A stretch of DNA of 64,000 nt. Origin: Frigoribacterium sp. PhB160. GTDB taxonomy: Bacteria > Actinomycetota > Actinomycetes > Actinomycetales > Microbacteriaceae. Positions 49,486 through 56,735 of this stretch are shown piece by piece. The stretch spans positions 434,001-498,000 of the forward strand of contig NZ_RKIE01000003.1 in NCBI RefSeq assembly GCF_003751785.1, written 5' to 3'. Both the position numbers and the translations under genes were made by a program. Every line of letters starts with the position of its first letter. The stretch's first letter is position 1. The notes beneath the pieces are model-generated. The model saw only the letters and a list, made by a program, of their open reading frames with translations, did not search any database and was not told the DNA's origin.

Positions 49486-50466
49486 ATGCAGAGCAGAACC
49501 CTCGGCCGCACCGGCCGCGACGTGTCCGTCATCGGCCTCGGCACCTGGCAGCTGGGAGGCGACTGGGGCGACGTGAGCGAGAGCGACGCGCTCGACGTGC
49601 TCGGCGCCTCCGTCGAGTCCGGCGTGACCTTCTTCGACACCGCCGACGTCTACGGCGACGGCCGCAGCGAGCAGGTCATCGGCCGCTTCCGTGCCGCCAA
49701 CCCCGACGTGCCGCTGACCGTCGCGACGAAGATGGGCCGTCGCCTCGACCAGGTGCCCTCGAACTACGTCCGCGAGAACTTCGTCGCCTGGGTCGACCGG
49801 TCGCGGCGCAACCTCGGCGTCGACACGCTCGACCTCGTCCAGCTGCACTGCCCGCCGACGGCCGTGTACTCCGACGACGCCGTCTACGACGCCCTCGACG
49901 AGCTCGTCGCCCGCGAGGCGATCGCCGCCTACGGCGTCAGCGTCGAAGAGACCCGGCAGGCCCTGACCGCCATCGCCCGGCCCGGCGTCGCGACGGTGCA
50001 GATCATCCTCAACGCGTTCCGCCTCAAGCCCCTCGACGAGGTGCTGCCCGCCGCCCAGCGCGCCGGGGTCGGCATCATCGCGCGGGTGCCGCTCGCCAGC
50101 GGGCTCCTCTCGGGCAAGTACACGACCGAGACGACGTTCGCCGAGAACGACCACCGCTCGTTCAACCGCCACGGCGAGGCGTTCGACCAGGGCGAGACCT
50201 TCAGCGGCGTCGACTTCGAGACCGGCGTGACGGCGGCGCGTGAGTTCGCGGAGTCGGTTCCCGAGGGCGTCACCGTGCCCCAGGCGGCGCTCGCCTGGAT
50301 CGTCGACCAGCCCGGCGTCAGCAGCGTCATCCCCGGCGCGCGCAACGTCGATCAGGCCCGGGCCAACGCCGCGGCGGGTGACGTGCAACTCGACGAGGGG
50401 CTCGACTCCGAGGTCGTCCGCATCTACGAGAAGTACTTCCGCGACGAGATCCACGCGCGCTGGTGA
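49486..50466 (+). CDS. Aldo/keto reductase
   Basis: 326 residues, TIM-barrel NADPH-dependent oxidoreductase. TLGRTGRDVSVIGLGTWQLGG at the start; FFDTADVYGDGRSEQVIG carries the catalytic Asp and Tyr; TKMGR the Lys; VQLHCPP the His. Close to the group of general-stress AKRs such as YhdN/IolS. The last third has the NADP-binding SSVIPGARNVDQ. Substrate unknown. The start is set by the -10 rather than the open frame upstream. Confidence 0.9.
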   Translation: MQSRTLGRTGRDVSVIGLGTWQLGGDWGDVSESDALDVLGASVESGVTFFDTADVYGDGRSEQVIGRFRAANPDVPLTVATKMGRRLDQVPSNYVRENFVAWVDRSRRNLGVDTLDLVQLHCPPTAVYSDDAVYDALDELVAREAIAAYGVSVEETRQALTAIARPGVATVQIILNAFRLKPLDEVLPAAQRAGVGIIARVPLASGLLSGKYTTETTFAENDHRSFNRHGEAFDQGETFSGVDFETGVTAAREFAESVPEGVTVPQAALAWIVDQPGVSSVIPGARNVDQARANAAAGDVQLDEGLDSEVVRIYEKYFRDEIHARW

Positions 50467-50551
50467 GTCCTGCGTCCACGTCGGGTCACGGACGCGCCAG
50501 CGCGCTGTGATCTGACGGCGGGGGTCGTCGCCCGGGGCGGACGGGCGCCGC

Positions 50552-51409
50552 TCAGGCGTGCCGCGACCCCTCGCCCGCCAGCACCGCGCGGTACCCCTCG
50601 CGGAAGGTCGGGTACCGGAACTCGAAGCCCGTCCCGCGCAGCAGCGCGTTCGACAGGCGCTTGTCGCCGCCGCCCTGGCGCCCCGTCGGTGCAGCATCGG
50701 CGCTCGCCTCCGGTGGCGCGTCGACGCCCAGCTCCCCGGCGAGAAAGACCAGCACGTCGTCGAGCCGCACCGGCTCGTCGTCCGTGCCGAGGTAGAGGGG
50801 GGCCGGCTCGTCGAGTCCGGCCAGGTGCACGATGGCGGCGGCCGCGTCGTCGCGGTGGATTCGGTTCGTGTGCGGCGAGGTCCCCGGCGAGAGGGTCGCG
50901 CTGCCCGCCCGCACCTGCTCGATCAGGCGCTCGCGGCCGGGCCCGTAGATGCCCGACAGGCGCAGCAGGGTGGCGAGCGGGGCGCGCGACCGGAGCCGCG
51001 CCTCCGCGTCGACCAGGACGTCGGCCGTCGGCGTCCCGCCGCGGGCCGGCGTCTCCTCGGTGACGACGCTGCCGCCGTCGACGTCGTAGACCGCGGTCGA
51101 CGACACGACGAGGAGGCGCGGGTCGGCCGCCGACCGCTCGATCCCGTCGAGCACGTGGTCCAGCCCGTCGACGTAGGTGGCCCGGTACTCGGCCGGGTCA
51201 CGACTGCCCGCGGCGAGGGCGACCACGACGAGGGTCGCGTCGTCGTCGATGACGGGCACCTCGTGACGGAGGTCGACCGCGCGCCCCTCGATCTCCGCGG
51301 GCAACGCCTCGGGGTGCCGGCGCAGGCCGACCACGCGGTGCCCGAGCCTCGCGAAGCGGAGGCCGGTCTCGGTGCCGAGGTCGCCGCAGCCGGCGATGAC
51401 GATGCTCAT
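50552..51409 (-). CDS. NAD-dependent epimerase/dehydratase-like protein (YeeZ type)
   Basis: 285 residues, extended SDR fold. MSIVIAGCGDLGTETGLRF is a GxGxxGxxxG nucleotide site; LVVSSTAVYDVDGGSV holds the strand-5 Ser and the Tyr without a clear YxxxK, as in the atypical YeeZ group; RIHRDDAAAAIVHLAG is the substrate-side segment. Leaderless (TAGGGT, 6 bases). Probably binds a nucleotide or reduces a small metabolite; not established. Confidence 0.8.
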   Translation of the reverse strand: MSIVIAGCGDLGTETGLRFARLGHRVVGLRRHPEALPAEIEGRAVDLRHEVPVIDDDATLVVVALAAGSRDPAEYRATYVDGLDHVLDGIERSAADPRLLVVSSTAVYDVDGGSVVTEETPARGGTPTADVLVDAEARLRSRAPLATLLRLSGIYGPGRERLIEQVRAGSATLSPGTSPHTNRIHRDDAAAAIVHLAGLDEPAPLYLGTDDEPVRLDDVLVFLAGELGVDAPPEASADAAPTGRQGGGDKRLSNALLRGTGFEFRYPTFREGYRAVLAGEGSRHA

Positions 51410-51415
51410 GCAGCG

Positions 51416-51421
51416 ACCCTA
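51416..51421 (-). promoter_or_regulatory. Leaderless -10 of the epimerase-like gene
   Basis: Minus-strand TAGGGT, 6-base spacer, ATG at 51409. Confidence 0.55.
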
Positions 51422-51531
51422 CGGGCGAGGCGCTGAGAGCGCCTCGCGCCGGTCGAGCGTCCACGGATCGTCGCCCGGGGACGGGCGACGCGACGAACCG
51501 TGGACACTCGGCACCGCGAGGGGAGGGAGGG

Positions 51532-52029
51532 CTAGAGGCGCTCGAGGGTCGCGGGGTCGAGCTCGCCGCCGAAGTACTTCTCGAGCGCGGCCGAGAAGCG
51601 CCGCTCGGACGGGTCGGCCTGCGCGAAGAGCGTGAGCGACGACCGCAGCTTCACGGCGTCGATGACGCCCAGCACCTCCTCGGCGTCGTCGCCGGGCAGC
51701 TCGAGCAGGGCGTCGACCGCGTCGAGCAGCCGCGGCCCGAGCAGCGGGTGCGCGAGGTAGGCCCGCGCCTCGCCGATCGTGCCGATCGCGTACCGTCGTG
51801 CGGTCTCGCTCGTGCCGAGCCCGGCGACCTGGGGGAAGACGAACCACATCCAGTGCGTGCGCTTCTTCCCGTTGCGCAGCTCGCGGAGGGCGCGGTCGGC
51901 GGTGCCGCCCTCCTCCTGGGCCGTGACGAAGCGCTCGAGGTCGTGGCGCGAGGCGAGGTCGTCGGGCGACAGGGGGGCATGGGGGCCGGTGGCGTCAGGC
52001 GTCCCGGGTGCATCGGTCGAGTCGGTCAT
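51532..52029 (-). CDS. DUF1810 family protein
   Basis: 165 residues. DLERFVTAQEEGGTADRALRELRNGKKRTHWMWFVFPQVAGLGTSETARRYAIGTIGEARAYLAHPLLG matches DUF1810 (NADAR-neighbour, calpastatin-like helical family). KLRSSLTLFAQAD is the second hallmark. Leaderless start (TAGACC, 6 bases). Function unknown, possibly linked to ADP-ribose metabolism by family context elsewhere. Confidence 0.85.
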   Translation of the reverse strand: MTDSTDAPGTPDATGPHAPLSPDDLASRHDLERFVTAQEEGGTADRALRELRNGKKRTHWMWFVFPQVAGLGTSETARRYAIGTIGEARAYLAHPLLGPRLLDAVDALLELPGDDAEEVLGVIDAVKLRSSLTLFAQADPSERRFSAALEKYFGGELDPATLERL

Positions 52030-52035
52030 GTCCCC

Positions 52036-52041
52036 GGTCTA
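52036..52041 (-). promoter_or_regulatory. Possible leaderless -10 of the DUF1810 gene
   Basis: Minus-strand TAGACC, 6-base spacer, ATG at 52029; the last base departs from the consensus. Confidence 0.4.
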
Positions 52042-52132
52042 CCGCGCCCGGGCCGAACGCGTTAGTCTGGTCGGCTGCCCGCCTCCCGGCAGCGCGAGAC
52101 CGCCGCGCGCACCCGCGGCCCGAGGGCCTCCC

Positions 52133-53254
52133 ATGACCCCGCACGACACCGCCGTCCCCGACGGCCCCGTCCACCCCGTGACCGGCGTCCGCGTCGAGCA
52201 GCTCGTCGTCCCCGCGTCGGTCGACGCGCACGACGCGGCCGACTTCCTCGAGTCGGTCGAGGTCGAGAACGCGATCCGACGCGACGCCGTCGGCTCCGAC
52301 GAGCTCTCGTGGGAGGCCGCCGAGCTCCTCCCCGGGCTGCTCGACACGACCTGGGCCGACCGCCGCCGCTTCGTGGTGCGCGAGAACGGGGTCGCGGTCG
52401 GGTTCGCCGACTACGAGACCCGGCGCGAGGGCGACGCCGCCGGCACCGCGTGGGTCGACCTCGGCGTGCTGCCGGACGCTCGCCGCCGCGGCTACGGCAC
52501 GCTCCTCGCCGAGCACCTCGAGTCGCTCGCCGCCACGGAGGGCCGGTCGCAGCTCATCGCCTACGTGCGCTCGCTCGGCGACGGCGAGCCCCGCCTCGCG
52601 CCGCCGACCGGGTTCGGCTCGGTGCCTGCGGGCAACGGCGAGGTGCGGTTCCTCCAGCGCCGCGGCTGGGAGCTCGGCCAGGTCATGCGCTGCAGTCGTC
52701 TCGCCCTGCCCCCGGACGAGGAGGCGCTCGCCGCCGTCCGCGACCGGGCCCGGGCCGCGGCGGGCGACGAGTACCGGCTGCACACCTGGGTCGGACGCTC
52801 GCCCGCCCGATGGCTCGCCGACCTCGCCGACCTCGAGACGCGCATGAGCACGGACGCCCCGTCGGGCGGCGTCGACGAGCCCGAGGACGTCTGGACCGCC
52901 GAGCGCGTCGCCGACGAGGAGGAACGCTCCCTCGCCGGCCCCCGCACCCGCTTCACCGCCGTCGTCGAGCACGTCGCCTCCGGCCGGCTCGCCGGGTTCA
53001 GCCAGGTCGAGGCGCCCGCCTCGCGCGAGCGTCCCGCGTTCCAGCAGGACACGCTCGTGCTGCGCGAGCACCGCGGCCACCGGCTCGGCTGGCTGCTCAA
53101 GGTCGCGACGACCGACCTGCTGCTCGCCGAGCGCCCGGGGCATCCCGCGGTCATCACCTACAACGCGGAAGAGAACCGACCCATGCTCGACGTCAACGAG
53201 GCCGTCGGCTTCGTGCCGCTCGAGCACGAGGGCGTCTGGAGCAAGAAGGCCTAG
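52133..53254 (+). CDS. Tandem GNAT-type acetyltransferase
   Basis: 373 residues, two GNAT halves. In the first, VDLGVLPDARRRGYGTLLAEHL (about 110-131) is a full acetyl-CoA loop (R-R-x-G-Y-G). In the second, DTLVLREHRGHRLGWLLKVATTDLL near 305-330 is a second loop of similar form, followed by NRPMLDVNEAVGFVPL, a typical GNAT beta-strand end. This resembles the MshD-like and Eis-adjacent duplicated GNATs of actinobacteria. TAGTCT at 52063-52068 gives a leader of about 60 nt. Substrate unknown. Confidence 0.82.
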   Translation: MTPHDTAVPDGPVHPVTGVRVEQLVVPASVDAHDAADFLESVEVENAIRRDAVGSDELSWEAAELLPGLLDTTWADRRRFVVRENGVAVGFADYETRREGDAAGTAWVDLGVLPDARRRGYGTLLAEHLESLAATEGRSQLIAYVRSLGDGEPRLAPPTGFGSVPAGNGEVRFLQRRGWELGQVMRCSRLALPPDEEALAAVRDRARAAAGDEYRLHTWVGRSPARWLADLADLETRMSTDAPSGGVDEPEDVWTAERVADEEERSLAGPRTRFTAVVEHVASGRLAGFSQVEAPASRERPAFQQDTLVLREHRGHRLGWLLKVATTDLLLAERPGHPAVITYNAEENRPMLDVNEAVGFVPLEHEGVWSKKA

Positions 53255-53278
53255 CCCCGGGAGGGGAGCCGAGGGGCA

Positions 53279-53317
53279 GGGAGGCGCGGCGACCAGGGGA
53301 GCCGGCCCGCGCCTCCC
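53279..53317. terminator. Inverted GGAGGCGCGG pair between convergent genes
   Basis: GGGAGGCGCGG (53279-53289) pairs with CCGCGCCTCCC (53307-53317), 11-bp stem, 25 bases after the acetyltransferase stop and 13 bases before the SIMPL gene stop. Confidence 0.5.
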
Positions 53318-53329
53318 CGGGGCCCGTCG

Positions 53330-54019
53330 TCAGGCGGTGAAGTCGGCGCTGATCTCGGCCGTGACCTCGATGTCGGCGGGGGAGAGGTCGAAGACGGCGT
53401 CGCCGCCGCCCGTCGCCATCGTCGCCGCGCGGGCGAAGCCGAAGCCGCCCGAGCCGGTCCCGCCGGGGCGGAGGCCGGGCTCCCACACGGCCTGCAGCGT
53501 CGGCGTCGCGAGCCCGAGCGCCTCGGCGTAGTCGCCGGCCCGGGCGACCGCGTCGGCGACCGCCGCGACGCGGGCCGCCCGCTCGGCCTCGGGGCGGCGG
53601 TCGTGGCTGAGCGACCACTCGATCCAGTCCACGGCGACGCCGTCGCGCTGGGCGACCTCGGTCACCCACGCCGCGAGCACGTCGAAGTCCTGGAACCGCA
53701 CGTCGACGGTCGACCGCGACCGGAACCGCACGACCGGCTCCCGCCGCGCACCCTCGGCGGACCCCGAGGAGGCGCCCCCGCCCTCCCCCGCGACCGGTTC
53801 CGTCACCAGCCCCACCGACACGCCCTGCGCGCTCCACCAGGTCGCGGCGCCCTGTCGGCGGTGCCCGGTCGCCTCCTCGGCGACGCGCGCGTGGAGGGCG
53901 ACGCTGTCGCGGACCACCCGCTCGCGGTCGTCGCCGTCGAAGCCGAGGGTCAGGTGGACGACCCCTCGCTCGGCTCGGTGGCGGTGGGTCACGGAACCGG
54001 ACACGGAGATGGTCGCCAC
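53330..54019 (-). CDS. SIMPL-domain (DUF541) protein
   Basis: 229 residues. ATISVSGSVTHRHRAERGVVHLTLGFDGDDRERV is the N-terminal SIMPL strand pair; FRSRSTVDVRFQDFDVLAAWV and VDWIEWSLSHDRR are in the middle; the C-terminus ends VTAEISADFTA. No signal peptide, unlike many SIMPL proteins. The GTG at 54019 has AGGAGG 6 bases upstream, and that site is itself a copy of the window-wide GGAGGCGC word. The frame stays open to 54235 but without homology. Function unknown; homologues act in stress or signalling. Confidence 0.75.
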   Translation of the reverse strand: MATISVSGSVTHRHRAERGVVHLTLGFDGDDRERVVRDSVALHARVAEEATGHRRQGAATWWSAQGVSVGLVTEPVAGEGGGASSGSAEGARREPVVRFRSRSTVDVRFQDFDVLAAWVTEVAQRDGVAVDWIEWSLSHDRRPEAERAARVAAVADAVARAGDYAEALGLATPTLQAVWEPGLRPGGTGSGGFGFARAATMATGGGDAVFDLSPADIEVTAEISADFTA

Positions 54020-54075
54020 GGTGCGCCTCCTGCTCTCTGTCGGCCGAGCCGGGCGACCGAGCGGTCGCCGCGGGG

Positions 54076-54762
54076 CTACGGCGTGGTGGTGGCGTCGTCG
54101 ACGAGCTCGTCGACGGCGAAGGGGCTGGTGACGCGCGAGATGAACGCATTCAGGTCGTCGAGCTCTTCTTGGCTGACGCCGTGGGCGAGGCCGGGGTAGA
54201 CCGTCTGCTCGGCGTCGGCGTGCTGCTCGAGCCACGCGGTGGTGCGCTCGACGGCGGCCGTCGGGATCACCGAGTCGATGTCGCCGCGGCCGTAGAAGAC
54301 CGAGGGCCGGAGCTCGGCGAGGGCCTCGTCGCGAGCGGTCGTCGCCTCAGAGGCGTCGGGGACGACGAAGCCGGCGAGCACCGCCGCCCAGGCGAAGCGC
54401 TGCGGCGCGTGGCGGAGCAGCTGCAGCGACAGCGACCCGCCCTGGGAGAAGCCGAGCAGCGCGATGCTCGGGTGGGCGTCGCCGAGGGAGTCGACCCAGG
54501 CCAGGACGCCCTCCGCGGCCTCGTCGACGGGGCCGGGCTCGGGCGAGCCGGGGGTGTCGAGCGGATACCACGACCAGCCGTCGCCGTGCGGGAGGGGGGC
54601 GCGGAGCGAGGCCAGCACGAGGTCTTGCGGGAGGTACGGGGCCAGTCCGATGAGGTCGCCCTCGTGCGAGCCGACGCCGTGCAGGAGCACGAGCAGGGGG
54701 CGGCCCGCCCGGTCGGCCTCGTCGGCGGACCAGCGGATGAGCGCGGGATCGATGGTGACCAT
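54076..54762 (-). CDS. Phospholipase/carboxylesterase-family serine hydrolase
   Basis: 228 residues, alpha/beta hydrolase. LLVLLHGVGSHEGDLIGLAPYL holds the oxyanion HG; LLGFSQGGSLSLQLL the nucleophile near 104; FYGRGDIDSVIP the catalytic Asp near 165; YPGLAHGVSQEELDDL the catalytic His near 200. Same family as YpfH/AbH18 esterases. Leaderless (TAGGCT, 6 bases). Converges toward the SIMPL gene direction, same strand, 57-base gap, perhaps one operon. Confidence 0.88.
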   Translation of the reverse strand: MVTIDPALIRWSADEADRAGRPLLVLLHGVGSHEGDLIGLAPYLPQDLVLASLRAPLPHGDGWSWYPLDTPGSPEPGPVDEAAEGVLAWVDSLGDAHPSIALLGFSQGGSLSLQLLRHAPQRFAWAAVLAGFVVPDASEATTARDEALAELRPSVFYGRGDIDSVIPTAAVERTTAWLEQHADAEQTVYPGLAHGVSQEELDDLNAFISRVTSPFAVDELVDDATTTP

Positions 54763-54768
54763 GGGGCG

Positions 54769-54774
54769 AGCCTA
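54769..54774 (-). promoter_or_regulatory. Leaderless -10 of the esterase gene
   Basis: Minus-strand TAGGCT, 6-base spacer, ATG at 54762. Confidence 0.65.
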
Positions 54775-54864
54775 GCCAGGGCCGCCGACGCGGGGCGCGC
54801 CTCCTCGTGTTCGCCGCTGGCGATTCCTCGCCCGACTGTCACAGGCGACTAGTAGACATGGGCC

Positions 54865-55407
54865 ATGAGCTCCGTGCAGACACCCGACCCCAATCCCGGC
54901 TGGCTCTCCGAGGAGGAGCTGCACCAGATCAGGCAGCGCCTGCCGATCCTGTACGTCGAGGCGGTGCCGGTGCGCACGGACGGCATGGGCATCGTGACCG
55001 AGGTCGGCGTGCTGCTGCGGGCGTCGCCCGAGGGGTCGATGTCGCGCATGCTCGTGTCGGGGCGCGTCATGTACGGCGAGAGCCTGCGGACGGCGCTGTT
55101 CCGCCACCTCGAGAAAGACCTCGGGCCGATGGCGTTCCCGCAGCTGCCGCCGTCGCCGGTGCCGTTCCAGGTCGCCGAGTACTTCCCCCTGCCGGGGTCG
55201 TCCGTCTACACCGACTCGCGGCAGCACGCCGTCTCGCTCGCCTACGTCGTGCCCGTCACCGGCACCTGCGACCCCCGGCAGGACGCGCTCGAGCTCACGT
55301 GGCTGACGCCGCACCAGGCGGCCAGCGCCGAGGTCGCGGACGAGATGGAGGGCGGGCGCGGGGCGCTGCTGCGCAGCGCGCTCGCGTCGGTCGGCGCGCT
55401 GCAGTAG
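54865..55407 (+). CDS. NUDIX/DUF4916 family protein
   Basis: 180 residues. PNPGWLSEEELHQIRQRLPILYVEAVPVRTDGMGIVTEVGVLLR matches the actinobacterial DUF4916 NUDIX-like family. The NUDIX box region (GESLRTALFRHLEKDLGPM) keeps part of the REx2EE pattern but is reduced, so catalysis is uncertain. ATG at 54865; TAGTAGACAT just upstream may be the promoter. Monocistronic; a family C repeat follows its stop. Confidence 0.82.
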   Translation: MSSVQTPDPNPGWLSEEELHQIRQRLPILYVEAVPVRTDGMGIVTEVGVLLRASPEGSMSRMLVSGRVMYGESLRTALFRHLEKDLGPMAFPQLPPSPVPFQVAEYFPLPGSSVYTDSRQHAVSLAYVVPVTGTCDPRQDALELTWLTPHQAASAEVADEMEGGRGALLRSALASVGALQ

Positions 55408-55458
55408 CGCGCGGCGCGCCGCGCCGCGCCGCGCGGGTGCGCGCCGCGCCAGCCTCCG

Positions 55459-55529
55459 GTGTTGCACCGTCTGACCGGCACTGCACCGTCGGGACAGAGG
55501 GTGCGACGCCGGGTCGGCGGTGCAGCACG
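55459..55529 (+). repeat. Intergenic repeat family C, copy 2
   Basis: TTGCACCGTCTGACCGGC, GCACCGTCGGGAC and GGGTGCGACGCCGGGTCGG in the same order as copy 1 at 841. Together with a GGAGGCGCGG word at 55548 it fills the gap between two plus-strand genes. Confidence 0.75.
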
Positions 55530-55582
55530 ATGGTTCTCCACAGGCGGGGAGGCGCGGGTCGCGTCCCCCGGCCCGTGTCCGT

Positions 55583-55588
55583 CATGCT
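55583..55588 (+). promoter_or_regulatory. Possible leaderless -10 of the AbiEi-like gene
   Basis: CATGCT, 6-base spacer, ATG at 55595; the first base deviates. Confidence 0.4.
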
Positions 55589-55594
55589 CGTCCG

Positions 55595-56518
55595 ATGCGT
55601 GACGTGTCGGCCTTCATCATCCGCCGGAGTGAGGTGGTGGCCGACGGCGGCGACAGCTCGGCCCTGGAACGTGATGCCCGAGCGGGGTGCCTGCGCCGGC
55701 TGGCCGCGGGCGCATACGTCCGTTCGGACGACTGGGGCATCCTCGACCCTGAGGAGCAGCACGCCGCCCGTGTGCACGCCGTCGTGCCGCGGCTGGGTCT
55801 CGAGACGTTCGTCTCGCACGAGTCGGCGCTCGCGCTGCAGGGGTTCCCGCTGCTGGGCGACTGGCCGACGAGGGTCCATGTGATCGCGCGGGGGCGTCCG
55901 CGTGCCAAGGTCTCCGCCGGGCTGCACCGCCACGCCGTGCCGCTGAGCGATGACGAGTGGCGCATGGTCCAGGGCCTGCCCGTCGTGCTGCCCGCCCGCG
56001 CCGCCGTCGACGTGGTCAGGGACCGTGATCTGCGGGGAGGGGCCGTCGTCCTCGACCACGGTCTGGCGAGCGGGGCGTTCGTCCGTGCGGACCTCGACGC
56101 CGTGCTCGCCGACCGCTGTCGGGTGCCGGGCAGCCGGAGGGCCGCCGCCTCGGTGGCCTTCGCCGACGGGCGCTCCGGTTCGCCGGGGGAGTCCCTCAGC
56201 CGCGCCGTCATCCACGCGGCCGGTCTGCGGGCGCCCGTGCTGCAGGCACGGTTCCCTGCGTCGGGACCGCTCGTCGGGATCGTCGACTTCTGGTGGCCCT
56301 GCTGTGGGGTCATCGGCGAGTTCGACGGAGAGTCCAAGTACCTCGACGAGGCCCTGCGGGGCGGGCGCACGGCGAAGCAGGTCGTGATCGACGAGAAGTG
56401 GCGAGAGGACGCGCTGCGCGCGCAGCCCGATGTCCGCGGCTTCGTGCGGTGGGACTGGTCGGACGCGCTGCGTGGCGAGCCGCTCCTGCAGAAGCTCGCG
56501 CGCGCCGGCGTCTGCTGA
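55595..56518 (+). CDS. AbiEi-antitoxin-like protein with endonuclease-fold C-terminus
   Basis: 307 residues of a type common in Microbacteriaceae and relatives. The N-terminus (LERDARAGCLRRLAAGAYVRSDDW) resembles the winged-helix AbiEi antitoxin start. The middle (ETFVSHESALALQG, RVHVIARG) fits the same group. The C-terminus (GIVDFWWP, GEFDGESKYLDEALRGG, VIDEKWREDALRA, FVRWDWSDAL) looks like a Vsr/DUF559-type nuclease core with its Asp/Glu/Lys residues. No AbiEii toxin gene is adjacent. Role unknown; it could be defence-related or a nuclease. Confidence 0.72.
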   Translation: MRDVSAFIIRRSEVVADGGDSSALERDARAGCLRRLAAGAYVRSDDWGILDPEEQHAARVHAVVPRLGLETFVSHESALALQGFPLLGDWPTRVHVIARGRPRAKVSAGLHRHAVPLSDDEWRMVQGLPVVLPARAAVDVVRDRDLRGGAVVLDHGLASGAFVRADLDAVLADRCRVPGSRRAAASVAFADGRSGSPGESLSRAVIHAAGLRAPVLQARFPASGPLVGIVDFWWPCCGVIGEFDGESKYLDEALRGGRTAKQVVIDEKWREDALRAQPDVRGFVRWDWSDALRGEPLLQKLARAGVC

Positions 56519-56520
56519 GC

Positions 56521-56630
56521 GCGGGTCGCCCCGTCGGGTCGGGGGTGCGGGTCGCCCCGTCGGGTCGGGGGTGCGAGTTGCACCGTCGGATCGGCGTTGC
56601 ACCGTCGGGACTGGCGGTGTGGTGCAGGTC
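56521..56630 (+). repeat. Intergenic repeat family C, copy 3 (rearranged)
   Basis: Two copies of GTCGCCCCGTCGGGTCGGGG in tandem, then TTGCACCGTCGGATCGGC and GCACCGTCGGGAC. The same words as copies 1 and 2 in a different order, right after the AbiEi-like stop. Confidence 0.7.
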
Positions 56631-56735
56631 TGGGGGTGCGGCGCCGCGCGGGCGCGGCGCGCAGCGCAGCGCGACGCCCCCAGGCGGCGGCGGTGAGCCG
56701 CGCCCGGGGGCGTCGCGTGGGGGTGGTGCGGGGGC

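Noticed and set aside
54076-55407. Operon of the NUDIX gene with the esterase
   Set aside because: They are divergent (esterase minus, NUDIX plus), so they share a promoter region only.
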